64,000 nucleotides of DNA from Edaphochlamys debaryana (Eukaryota; Chlorophyta; Chlorophyceae; Chlamydomonadales), in the NCBI GenBank assembly GCA_016858145.1, contig JAEHOE010000090.1, forward strand, positions 434,001 through 498,000. The letters run 5' to 3'. The position numbers were made by a program, and so were the translations under genes. A model generated the notes under the pieces. It was not told where the DNA came from. It did not search any database and saw only the letters and a list, made by a program, of their open reading frames with translations. Below, in pieces: positions 22,301 to 34,300 of the stretch. How positions within the stretch are numbered: position 1 is the stretch's first letter; every line of letters begins with the position of its first letter.

Positions 22301-25300
22301 ACGTGACGCACGTCATCTTCGCGTCAATGGTCCCGAACGCGGACACGGTTAGCCTTGATTACGCCAACGCCCGCGACGAGGCGGTGGTTGCCAACCTTGT
22401 CGGGTAAGGTTATTATCGGGGGGTTGACGAGGAATCCCGTTCGCTTGGGCTCGGTGGGAGGATCGGACAATCAGGCTCCGCTGTCGAGGAACAACCTTAA
22501 GTTGCCTAAGCGGCCTTGCTTGCTATGCCCTGTTAGTGAGCCATGCCCATCCTGCGGATTCGTTCTACCGCGCAGGAAGCTGGCTTCGCTCAACCCCGCC
22601 GGCGTCCGTGCGCTGGTGTCCGTGGGCGGCGAGGGCGGCGACTTCGAGTTTCCTCGCCTGGTGCTTAACGACCAGTCGGTTTCTCAGTTCGCCAACGCGT
22701 CGCTCACCTTCCTTCGCGCCAACGGGCTCCAAGGGCTGGAGCTCAGCTGGCCGTCCGTGACCGCAGACCAGGCAAGGAAACGCACGGCGGTGTAGTTTCC
22801 TCAGGGGGCAGGGCAAGGGTGCGCACGCACGGGTCCATCCCAGCCTACCCCCAACACCTGTACTGCTCCAGTCACTTACCTTTGCTGTGTCCTGCATGCC
22901 CACCCACATACATTTGCAGGTGCCTTCGTTCCTGGACCTTGTGTCCACTCTCTCGACCACCCTGCGCGGTGCCGGCATGGACCTGGCCCTGGCGGTGCCG
23001 CCCTACGAGCTGTACCTGGGCCTGCCCTGGGAGGCTCTCAGCCGCCAGGTGGACATGATCAACTTCAAGGTAGGCCCATCTCAAGAGGACCGTGGGAGAA
23101 ATCGAGAGACGGGGGTTGATGATCGGCTCTACTGCGTTTGGGTCCATGGGAATTAATCCACCGCTGTTGTTGAGGAGCAATGAGGAGGCAAGAGCTCACG
23201 CCCTACAATTAAATACCGCCTTGCTTTACCCCCTCGGCCTGTGATGCGCAGACTTTTGATCTGGACGGCGAGGAGGTCCTGGGAGCAGCCCCCTACATTG
23301 AGACGCCTTTGTTCTCCTGCCTCGAGATGACAGGGTTCAGCGTCAACACCATGATCGACCGGGTGCGTGGGCGTGGCTGAGTATTTCCCAGCTTAACGTC
23401 AAGATGCTGATTGATACTTAAGATACTGACGCACTTGGCCACCCTTATACCACCCTTGGACACCCCCTTAAACAGATCCTGGCAGCCGGCGCTTCCCCTC
23501 AGCGCATGAACCTCATCACTTCGGCTCAGGGCCGAAGCTTCGTTCTCGACGGGGATGGCTGGGTCGGAGGTGGGGCTTGTGGGGGCATGTGTGCTGTGAG
23601 CTGGTCGCACTTGGCGTTCCTCTATTCTGAATTACCATCAACTCTTCCCCTGCTTACCCTCGTACGTACCTCTTGTACCTTCCCGCTCAGGTCCCGGATC
23701 CCCGGGCCCCTGCATGGGGGTGGATGGGCTGCTGGACCAGTCCGAGCTGCGCCTGCTGGTGCCCCCGGGCGGCGCCCGCCTCGACACTGAGGCCTTTGCC
23801 AACTACGCACACTTTGGAGCCAACTCCTTCGTCCACTACGATGACCCCTTCACCGTCACCAACAAGGCGAGACTGCGCTGGTTGCACCCGCTTCATATGA
23901 GCTGAACAGTTCTGGTTTACGCTTGCATTCATACCTTGCGCACCCGCTTTCGCCTTCCACATTTGCATCCATACCAAATGCAAGCGCTCTTGCCTTTCAT
24001 CACCCCTCGTGCATCATCATCAGGTCTGCTTTGCCCGCGCGCACTGCCTGGGAGGCGTCGGCGTCTGGGACGTCGACAGCGACAGCTACGGAGAGCTCAT
24101 CAGGGCAGTCACGGAGGCTGTGTACGGCGACCCAGCCACGTGCATCGCCTACGAGCCGCCTCAGTGCACGAACACGAGTGAGTCTAGCCTCGAGATCAGG
24201 GATTAGGCAGGCTAAGCGGAATGGGATCAGTTCTTTCACCTGGGCAAACGCCCTGGGCATGGTCTGACGTAATGTGTTGCGCCTTGCCCCTCATCAGTCT
24301 CATACGCTGGCACCGAGGACCTTGGCACTCCTGAGCTGGTGGCGACCCTGGGCGACGCAGAGTTCATGCTCTTCCAGGTGAGGAGGCCCGGGTGGAAGTT
24401 CCCCTTGCGGATAAAGCAAGTCAAGGGGCTTTCCGTGCTTGATGGGTTGGTTTGGTCCTGGTTTGGTCCTGACACGGTTCGGTCTTGGTGCTCCCTCCTC
24501 AGGTGCGCAAGACCTGGGAAGACGCCCGAGAGCACTGCAAGGCGCTCAGGGGCGACCTGGCCGCGATCACCACCCGCGCCGAGGCGTCCACTGTGTACAG
24601 CCTGCTCACCGGCTGGGCCATTAGTGGCCAGCTCGGGGAGTCGGACATTTACAGGTGTGTGTGTGTGTGTGGAGGTAGTGGAGGGGGTCGAGAGATAGAG
24701 CTGAGGTAGCTGAGGTAGAACGGGCTTTCATCTTGCTTTGCTGTTGGCGCTAGCATTGCATCTCATACCCTAACCAGTTTCAGCACGTTTCTACGGACCC
24801 TCTCGGCCCCTTACAGCGGCCGAGATGTGTTCGTGTGGCTCGGAGGCAACGACGCAGGTGAGACGCGCAGGGCACATCAACGGGCATGTGGCGGGCTCGT
24901 GATTCCCGGTGTCCTGTGCTCGTCTTTCCGTGGGAGTTGGCCCCACCAGGCTCAACGCCGCTAACCTCGCTCGCCTGCTCCCGCGCATGCAGAGCAAGAG
25001 GGGCGCTTCGTGTGGGCCAACAGCAGCGCCGAGCTCACGTACACCGCCTGGGCGGGCGGCCAGCCGGACGGCCGCTTCGGCGGCGAGGACTGCCTGGCCG
25101 CCTCCATCCGCCTGGCGGGCAGCTCGGGCGCTGGGCTGCGCCAGGTGCAGGGCTCCGAGTCGCAGTGGTTCGACATGGGCTGCACGCTGGCGCTGCCCTT
25201 CGTGTGCCAGCGTGAGTGTGCTCGTATGGCGCGCTGCGGGTAGATGCCGTGGCCTGTTACAATATCGGCCTGGCGGTGCTGTGGCAAATGAACTAAGCTT

Positions 25301-28300
25301 GTACCCGTCATGCCTCGCAGGTTCCGCCGCTCAGGCCCTCAGCGTTGAGTTCAGCGGCGCCAAGCAGCTGCCCTTCATTATGGGAAGCCTGCTGGTATTG
25401 CCGCCTGCGAAGGACTCTGAGGAGCCGGGTCTCATGCGCACCATGGCTGAGGGCCAGAAGATCTGCCGCACCCTAGGGGTAAGCTTGGGTTCGGCGGCTG
25501 CGGGTAGCTGAAGCTGGACATTTCTCCCATAACCACAAGCGCTCCCGCGATCTCCTGCTTCAGGGTGAGCTGCCGTCCCTGACGGACATCTGGTCTCGCG
25601 ACACGCTCCTGTCCGACTACAAGCGGGACCTGCCGCCGTACATGTGGATCGGCCTGCGGTCGTACGGAGAGGGCGAGGTAGGGCGAGGCAAGTGGTCTCT
25701 GACAGAGACGGCCGGGGCGCAACTCTAAACAACAGTCATTATGCATGGCAGCCTCGTTAGCAGCCGTCATGACACGCATTCACTCAACATGTCTCGCGAG
25801 AGGGGGCCGGGTGGTCGGCATTCATGTGACATGGGAGAGTCTTTCACACACGCCGGGAGTTTTTGTTCCGTTACAGTTCCATAATCCAAGCAGGTGTGTG
25901 TGGACAACAGTCGACTGACGATGATACCCAACCGCGCGCACTGTCATGCCCTCCAGATGTTCTGGTCTGACGGCTCCTACAGCACCGACGGCCTCCTCAA
26001 CGCCTGGGAACCGGGGGAGTTCGGAAATGCAGCTTGCGCGATTATCGTTGGACCGGCTGGGGCCGACGTCACCCTCAGGGTAGGGCCGGAGCCGACTTGA
26101 ACATCTAGGCGGGTTAGACCCACGGGTAGACCCCGCGGCTGCTGCCTCGGCCGTCGCTTTCGCCTGGGCTCTTGTCTTGGCAGAGCTCTCCCTCTTCTGT
26201 ATGTTCCTCTTGTCCGTCTTTAGCGGCGGGCGTGGCATGTTTGCTAGGCAGGCTCTAAAGCAGGCTTAATAAGTGCAGAGCGTGAGCAGTATAGACCCGC
26301 TTCGCCTCAGAGCGGGGGCTAGAGCATTGCCGGGGGTACAGGAGGGGGCTGGGGCTGAAACATAAGGAAGCAGGAACCGGCTGGGGCTGGGGCAAGAGCC
26401 AGGGCAAGAGCAGCATGGACGGGTCACGGTTTTATGGCATGCAACCTAACCTGGGCTCTCCACCTGCATGCAGGCGGATGCGCTATACAGCTCGTGGAAC
26501 GGCAGTGCCGTGCTGGGCGCAACACTGGTCAGCCCGCCACCCCCTCCACCGCCCCGGCCCCCCTCTCCGGGGCCCAGCCCTCCGCTTGCGCCCCGCAACG
26601 ACAGTGGGGAAGGCATCCCGCCCAGCCCACCCGACTCCGGAGCCGCCCCAGCTTCATCAGATACCGTCACCCTCAGGCTGCGCCAGGGGGTCTACAGGTA
26701 GGAAACGAGGGGCAGGTCGACGGGGATTGCACGCAACAGGGCTGAACCCCAAGCCAAAGTCCCCTTGGCCCACTGAACCTCGCTCTACTCGCTCCCCGCT
26801 CTTCCCTCCGCGTGCACCCTATTGCAGCCTCTCCTGCCAGGAGCGGGCTCCCGTAGTGTGCCAGCGTAACACGCCCGTCGTGTCGCTGGCCCCCACCTAC
26901 CACTGCCTCTCGCGCCCCGACGGCCTTGCTTGGATGGTGAGTGTTGCTCAGGGCGAGGCGCCTGCCCCGCTGCTGCTCCAGTTGAGTGCCCACTGCCCCA
27001 TGTTTCTTGGCTGCAGGTTGCCGGGGAGCAAACTTCAGGTAGGCAAGATCGAGACGTCCTCCTGCTAGCTGTCCTGTCCTGCTAGCTACACTATATGTAT
27101 CTACATCACTATACATCACTATATGTATCTCATTATCCCATTCTCCCTTTCGCAGCGTTGCCCCTGGCAGTTGCCGAGGAGGCCGACTGCGCCGTGCAGT
27201 GCATGCTCTCCCCAAGGTGCGTGAACCACACCCATCCAGCTTCTGCGTTTGTCCTCGCTCGCGTACCTGGAGCGTAACCACGCACCGCACCCGCCCGCCT
27301 GTGCTCAGCCTCACCTCCTCTTCCATGCATGCCTGCTGTGAACCCCCAGGTGCGCCTACTACATCTTCCTGCCCAACTGGCGGCCCGCCAACTTCCCCGA
27401 GGCCGACCTGATGGCCCCCGAGACCGTTCCCCACTCGTGCTACCGCATGGGCCGGCCCTGGCCTCCCAGCGGCGGCTTTGCTCCCAAGGTGCTCATAGAA
27501 GTCACCCCCGGAGACCGCGTGTGCTTCCGTACCGACGCCATGTTTGTCGGGGACACCGTGGAGGCCAGCCCCAGCGCTATCGATTCGCTGGGCGCCTACA
27601 GCCCCCTGTTCGGATCGCTGACGCCGCTTGGGACCCCCAACACGGCGGTCCAGCCCTTTTCTGTCCTTTGCGCCAAGGAATCTGACGCCCCTGTGCTGGG
27701 TTCGTTACGAGTGGCTGCCAGCAATGCCTACAACATCATGGACCTCGAGGTCACCTGCCTGGGCCCGAAGGGTCCGGGTGTGCCGATCAGTGTGCTCGCA
27801 TCGGGGAGGACGCCCGCGGCATCGGGCCTGCTGAACAGAGGCAACTGCGACCGCAGCGGAATCCAGGGCATCCGTGGCGCATCCGACCAGCTGGGCATTT
27901 GCTGGGTAAGTGGCGCTAGAGAGGGGTTCATGGCTGCTGGCTGGTGTGGCTGCTGGCATTGCTCGTTAGTTCCCTTTGGAAGAAGTGCCTGGTCAAGTCG
28001 ACGTTCCCTCTACCCCTCCTGTTGCCTCAAGCAACTGACTACCCCCGCTGCCCCCCTTTCTGCCTCAGCTCTACGTCTTTTGCGGTAGCGGCGCAGCACA
28101 GGTTCTGATTGGGGCATCCATCAACCGCAAGTGCCCCGTGGGCAGCACGTTTGAGTACAGCTGCCCGCGCGGCATGATCGCAAGGGGCGTGCAGGGCGCC
28201 ACCCTACCCCCTCCCCCGAACACCCTCAGCCCCGACCTCAGCCGCAACTACCTCAGCGCCCTTCGCCTCGTGTGCGTTGAGCGGCCCGCGTTCCTCTCGA

Positions 28301-31300
28301 AGACCATCGCGCCCCCGCCTGCCTTGCCGCCGCCGGCCCCGAAGCAGCAGCGGCGACGCAACCTGCTTCAGGAGTCGAGCGAGGGCGCTGCAAGCATCCG
28401 CGGATCGTTGGAGGTGGATGCGGGCCCCCTGAGCGAGGCGTCACAGCAGCTTGCCAACAAGGGACGGAGGCTCCAGCAGGCGCCCCGCCCTCCATCGCCA
28501 GCCCCTCCGCCGCGTCCTCCCTCGCCGCCTCGGCCTCCCTCCCCCTTTCCACCGCCCAAGCCACCCACGCCTCCTCCAAGGCCGCCTAGTCCCACCCCAC
28601 CGCCCCGGCCGCCCACCCCCCCTGTACCCCCTCCGAGGCCGCCCAGCCCCGCACCTCCCCCCCGGGTGCCCTTCAACACCCCACGGCCGCCCCCGAGGCC
28701 CAGACCTCCCCGGCCTCCCGCGTGAGTCAGCGCCTGCCCTAATCGCAGGCATCGTTGCCTTGATAGCTTTGACCTAAGGGTAAAGGCTATTCTTACATAC
28801 TCAACCTACCTCTTGCTTGAATCTTGGACATCTTAAAATCTCGACAGCATTTGCAGCATAAGGGTATCATGGCCTCACATTAACCTCTTGCCGGATGCCC
28901 TCTTTCTGCCACCAGGCCCAAGCCCCCGGCGCCGCGCCCGCCCAGCCCTCGTCCTCCCAGCCCTGTGCCGCCGCCAAGGCCTCCAAGCCCGCGCCCTCCC
29001 AGCCCCCGACCCCGACCGCCCAGTCCACGGCCTCGCCCGCCTTCGCCCCGCCCCAAGTGCGTGCTCGATCTCAAGATGGATTGTGGAGGTGCCTCGGCTT
29101 TTTGTACCATCCCACACATTAGATCTGAAGAGGCGTCGCATGCTGACTCGTCTTCACATACTCGCCCCGCAGGCCCCCCACCCCTCCTACCCCGCCGCCC
29201 ACCCCGCCTTCACCGCCCACGCCGCCATCGCCGCCACCGCGCCCTCCCAGGAGCCCCGTCCCTCCGGTGCCCCCACCGGGGAGGCCTCCATCGCCGCGGC
29301 CCCCGACCCCGCCGGCGCCTATCGTCAGCAGTAAGTGACAACGCGCATGGTTGGCAAGCCTGGTCATCCCGCTGGGCTGCGCTCTCGCCCGATCCAAGCC
29401 GTCCTCCCCTTGCTGCCCCTTTCTTCTTTTGTAGCCGGCCCGCCCGCCTGCCCTGGCTGCTCCCCGCTTTTCGGTGACAACACCGCCAACTTCTCGTACC
29501 TTGCCAGCACTCAGCGCCAGGGCGCCATCGCCTGCCCGCCCGGCCACGTCATCTCTTCCCTGACCGCATGGGTGGCTGGAACCTGGTCTATCAATGTTTC
29601 GTCGGTCTTCCCGACCGCCGGCCTAGAGGGCCGCTGCGTGCCCAGCCCCAACACGGGGAGAATGACGGATGTGAGCATCCGCACAGGAGTCCCCCTGTCT
29701 CGCGATTCGAGGCAATACACCACAACGGTGAGTCGCTAGGGGCTGGGCGGGATCACTTGCGGGAGGTTGTTATTCATGAAGCATGCGTGTCGTAAAATGC
29801 TTTTTGACAGAGTTGTGTGGTCCATCCCGACGACCGGCGGTTCAATCCATCAGCCCCACTCTCCCCGTGTCCTTCCCTGCCTGAACAGCCCGTGCCCATC
29901 GTACCATCGGTCGCCAGCTGCATCGATGGCATTGCCGGCATCTCCGGTGCGCTGTTGGACCAGTCAATGTTATTCTTGCGCTTTCGGGGGAACTGACTTC
30001 TGAAGAAGGCGTACCGGTATGGTTTGTCTCCCTCTTAGCCTCACCACGTGTCTGTAAGAATGTTTGCCTGCGTGCAGGCCTCTTCACCTACCCCACACAA
30101 ACCCCGCGCCCGGGATGGATTAGCAACATGGTGATCAGGTACGCTGCACATAGAAGTATTTGCGTCTCGACATTACCGGTGTTACGCGCTGCACATAAAA
30201 ACTCCCACTTACCCGTGTGTTACCGAGTCGGTTCCTGTGCCCTCTGAACAGATGCCGAGGCACCAGCCCGCCCAATACTGTGCAAGCCGTGCCTCTGGGC
30301 TTCTTTCGCTGGGAGTATTCGTGTCCTGGAGATAACGTCCCCATCTCCGAGATCATATTCACGCAGCAGTACGACCGCCTGCAGCCCTACTTAACCTCGG
30401 TGGCATTCCGATGCAGCCCGGAGGCCGTCCTCGCGCCTCCCCCGCCACTGCAGTACGGTGAGTGCACGAAGATACTTCTGGGAGCGTCTTATCAGTTGGG
30501 CCTCAGGGTGTCGCGGGCATCGGGTCCTAGATAGCCATCCTAGACCCCCGCCGAGGGCTCCAAAAGTCAAACCTCCGTCCTTGCTTCCCGATGTCCTGCA
30601 GCGGTCCCGGCGATTGGTGTGGAACGGGGCCCCGTGAGCAGCCTGGACGCGATGCCCAGCCTCACCTGCCCCGACCGCCAGTTCGTGGTATCGATTTACG
30701 GCAGGTGTGTGAGCAAGCTCCGGGTCGAGTGACTGTGACAGGAATCGGCGGACACAAGCTTGTCTTAAACCCATGTCCGCAGGCTGGAGTATTCCTCACT
30801 TCTGCCAACCGTGCCCGTCTTTGTGCGGCAGCTCGGCGTTGTGTGCTCAGGTTTGGCAGTCGTTGTACGTGGTAAGTGATTGCTTGCGCTTAAGGCGTGA
30901 CTGCTGTTGCATGTGATGTATTCTGCTGCACGGGTTCCGCACTATGCTAACTGATGTGTCCCATGCTCGCAGGAGTGGACACGGGCGTGGCTGCTGCCAA
31001 TGTGACCCGGACCACCCCGTTCACCTCCCAGACCTGCCCGGGAGGCGTGGCTGCAGTCACAGGGCGGCTGTTCACATCGTCGAGTTTCAGTCGGGGCGCA
31101 ATCCTCTCCATGGAGGTTATCTGTTACGACACCCAAACGTTCACTTCACGCATGTTTCCCCAAGCTGTAAGTGGCTTGCTCGAGCGCACACTTTGGCACA
31201 GGCTTGACCTCATTGAAGACGACCTCAGATCGCAGATCGCACGACCCTCAGCCTTGTCGCCTGAAGCCTCGTATCTCCAACCATCCTCCAGGGCTCTGGC

Positions 31301-34300
31301 ATCTTCCTGCAAAAGTGTGCCGCCGGGTCCGTCCTGAACGGCCTCTCAGTGTTCCGCTCCCGCTGGGCGACCGGCCCCGTGTTCAGCCCTGCCACACCGA
31401 TTAACATCGCAGTTCTGGCCCTGATGCACGGTCCTGCCGCCACGTGCATTAACGTACCAGACCCAGACGCCGTGCTGCCAATTTCAGGCGAGTCCCCGGG
31501 CCCCCCCCAGCAGCTCACCGTCTGTGTTTAGATTATGCCCACCCCTTGCTCTTTACTTTGCTTTCTGCGCTCTCCTGCCTGCCGGACCCACTGCAATGTT
31601 GCGCCCCTGCCTCACCCTTCCCCCGCCCTCGCCCTCTCGTCTCCCCCTTCTTGTAGCCCAACTGCCGTATGCCCGTGTGAGCTCTTCACCTGGCTCTTTG
31701 CCTTTCCGCTACGAGTGCCCCGAGGGAAGCAAGGTGGTGGCAGCCCTCGCCGTCATGGACGTGACATCCGACATAGCTGGGTGAGTGCCCAGCCTCGCCA
31801 TCTATGCTGCCACTGGCCACCTTGCGTGGTTGTGCTCAACGTTGCCCTCTTTCCGTGTGGCACATGTCACTCACAGTGTACAAATCGAGTGCGACAACGC
31901 AGCATTGCTTCCCATACTTCAGCGAAGCCTCGACCGCTTTGCCGAGGAAGCAAACAATGTCCTAGGCACGACCATGACGACCGGCTCGGACACGGTCCTT
32001 GCGCCCAACGCAAGCGACTGGGACTACGTCACTCAGACACTCAGCGGCGTAGAAGAAAACGCCCAGTATGGCAGGCTGCGATACATCAGCGCGAACCTCA
32101 ACCCGGTGCCCCTCCAGACCTCTTACAAAATCGCCCGCTCGTGCCCTCTGGGCGTGGCCGGGCTGTCCAATGCCTACGCCCAGCCGGACATCCGCAGCAG
32201 CCTTGTACCGGTGGCAACCCTGCTCCTCGCAAACACTACGGGGCGAGCGCAGGCACAGCTGTTCGACGTCCTCCTGGCAAGTTGCTGCGGCGGGTGTAAT
32301 GTGTTTAGTCGTTGACAGGTCTCATGAGGGCACCTACCCTTTTCAGATCTATCTGACCAGCGAGCCTGTCCCGCTGTACAGGACTGGGGCCAGGCCCGTC
32401 GCTTCTGCCAGGCTCAGGTGAGACTCGTACAGGGTTCCAGACAGGGTCAACCAAGCCCCTGCCTGGCGTTTCATCCAGTCAAAGGAGCGATACTCACATC
32501 TTTCCTCTTGTTGCAGGGAGGCAACTTGATCTCCTTTGCAAACAGTGTCGAGGTGGGCGGTTGCAACGGGGTCTAGACAGGACATACGGTACCTGTGCAC
32601 AGCCGAGACGTCCATTACAAGACCGTTGTTCGACACACACACGAAACGCCCGTGCAGGCAAGCACAGTGGCTCAGATGCTTCAGGAGTGGGCCCTTGGAA
32701 GCGTGGTAGACGAGACGCTGGAGGTCTGGATTGGAGCATACCGTGCTGGTAAGCTGCAATTCGCTGTCGGTTCCTGTGCAGTTCCATGTGAGGGTCTTGA
32801 CAACATGCCTGTCCTGCTGTTTCAGGCACGGGCCAGACTGAATGGGCCTACGTGGATGGAACTACGTTTGGGTCGTGGGCTCCTTGGGCCGTCGGCGAAC
32901 CGAACGACAAAAGGGAAAGAGAGGATTGCGTTCAGGCGGCTGTGGACGTCGTGTCTGGTGACCTGCGCATGGCAGATGAGGAATGCACAGGTCGTGTGCG
33001 CCGCCCACTGGTGAGGACGGCCACTAGTATCCCGTCAGGCCAGTGAAGCGCATCGTAATCCACGCAATGTTTGCTGATTGGTTCCTGCGCTGCCGTTTGC
33101 TCCTTGCGCAGTGCGAGATCCGTGAGTATGTTCCGACTTGGGGCTGGGCCAAACGTGCTACAGTTCAGATCTTTTCAGTGCCTGAAGGAAGCCTGACGGT
33201 GGCGTTTTCTTGTATGCAGCTCCCCCAAAACTGCGACCAGGCGTAAGCATCAGTGATGCTGCGGTCCCGGTCGTCCAGATGCTAGCATCGAACGGTGACA
33301 CGCTCAGTATGTACGACATCCGCCTAAACTGGGACCAGTGAGTGACAATGACTGGAACTGGTACATGGCATCAGCCATTCTGGATGGTGGCTTTTCATAG
33401 CGTTTCATGATGCGTGATGCAGGGCCGAGACATTTTGCCAGCGCCGGGGAGGATCGCTTGCGAGCTTCAGGGACCAAGCGGAGCTGGGGTGAGTCCGACC
33501 TCCCGACCATTCACAGTCACAATAAAGTGCACCCAGAACACTGATGTTCCTCCCTGCCTTCCCTACTTCAGGCGTTTCAGCCTCGGCATCGGCGACTACT
33601 TCAACCTGCGCGGCCGTTCCAGCATCCAAAACTCTAGGCGGCCCAACTGGCCGTCGGTCTGGACCGGTCTGAGCAGTCGGCGTCCGTCAACTGGTCCACT
33701 GCAAGTCGGGGCTTAAGCATGCGCGTCGTATGAAGCCACCGAACCCTTCTTCAAAATGATGCCTGTACTTGCTTGCGAATTTTAAATGCAGGGCTAGCGG
33801 CGTACGCAACGCGCAGCTGGTGGCCACGTGGCGGGGCAACGAGTACATGTGGATTCCCTTCCCAATGCTTGACTTTGAGCAGGTCCGCATGCATTTGTAG
33901 AAGCCATCAAGACCCCCCCTTCGTTGTTGCCCTTCATTACCTTGTGACGCATGAATTCGTAGGCGCGGGCCTATTGCCAATCGTTCAGCGGGGACCTGGC
34001 CGTGCTTTCCGAGTAAGGCATGCAGCAACGAACAACACCTGCTCCGTTGCGGGGCATGGCATTGTTGGTCTCAACCCTCCTAATTTGCGTGGACTGCAGC
34101 CCTGGCGACGTCACTGCGCTCATGAACATGCTGAGATCTCCCATCTACGTGCGGACGGGCACCGCCATACCGCTGCCCCGCCCGATGACATCTTGGGTGG
34201 GCCTGCAGCAGCTCAACGGCAGCAGCAGCTGGACGTGGGTCAACGGCGCAGGTGCCAACATAACGGTCATCCAGGGCACACCCCTCAACACGTCCGCCGC

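Noticed and set aside
22127..24177. Active chitinase gene
   Set aside because: All four catalytic acids are replaced, and the domain is spliced in phase into the larger reading frame with no start or stop of its own.
28295..29330. Separate pherophorin gene
   Set aside because: The Pro-rich rod is continuous in frame with Cys-rich modules on both sides, and I see no pherophorin-type globular domain.
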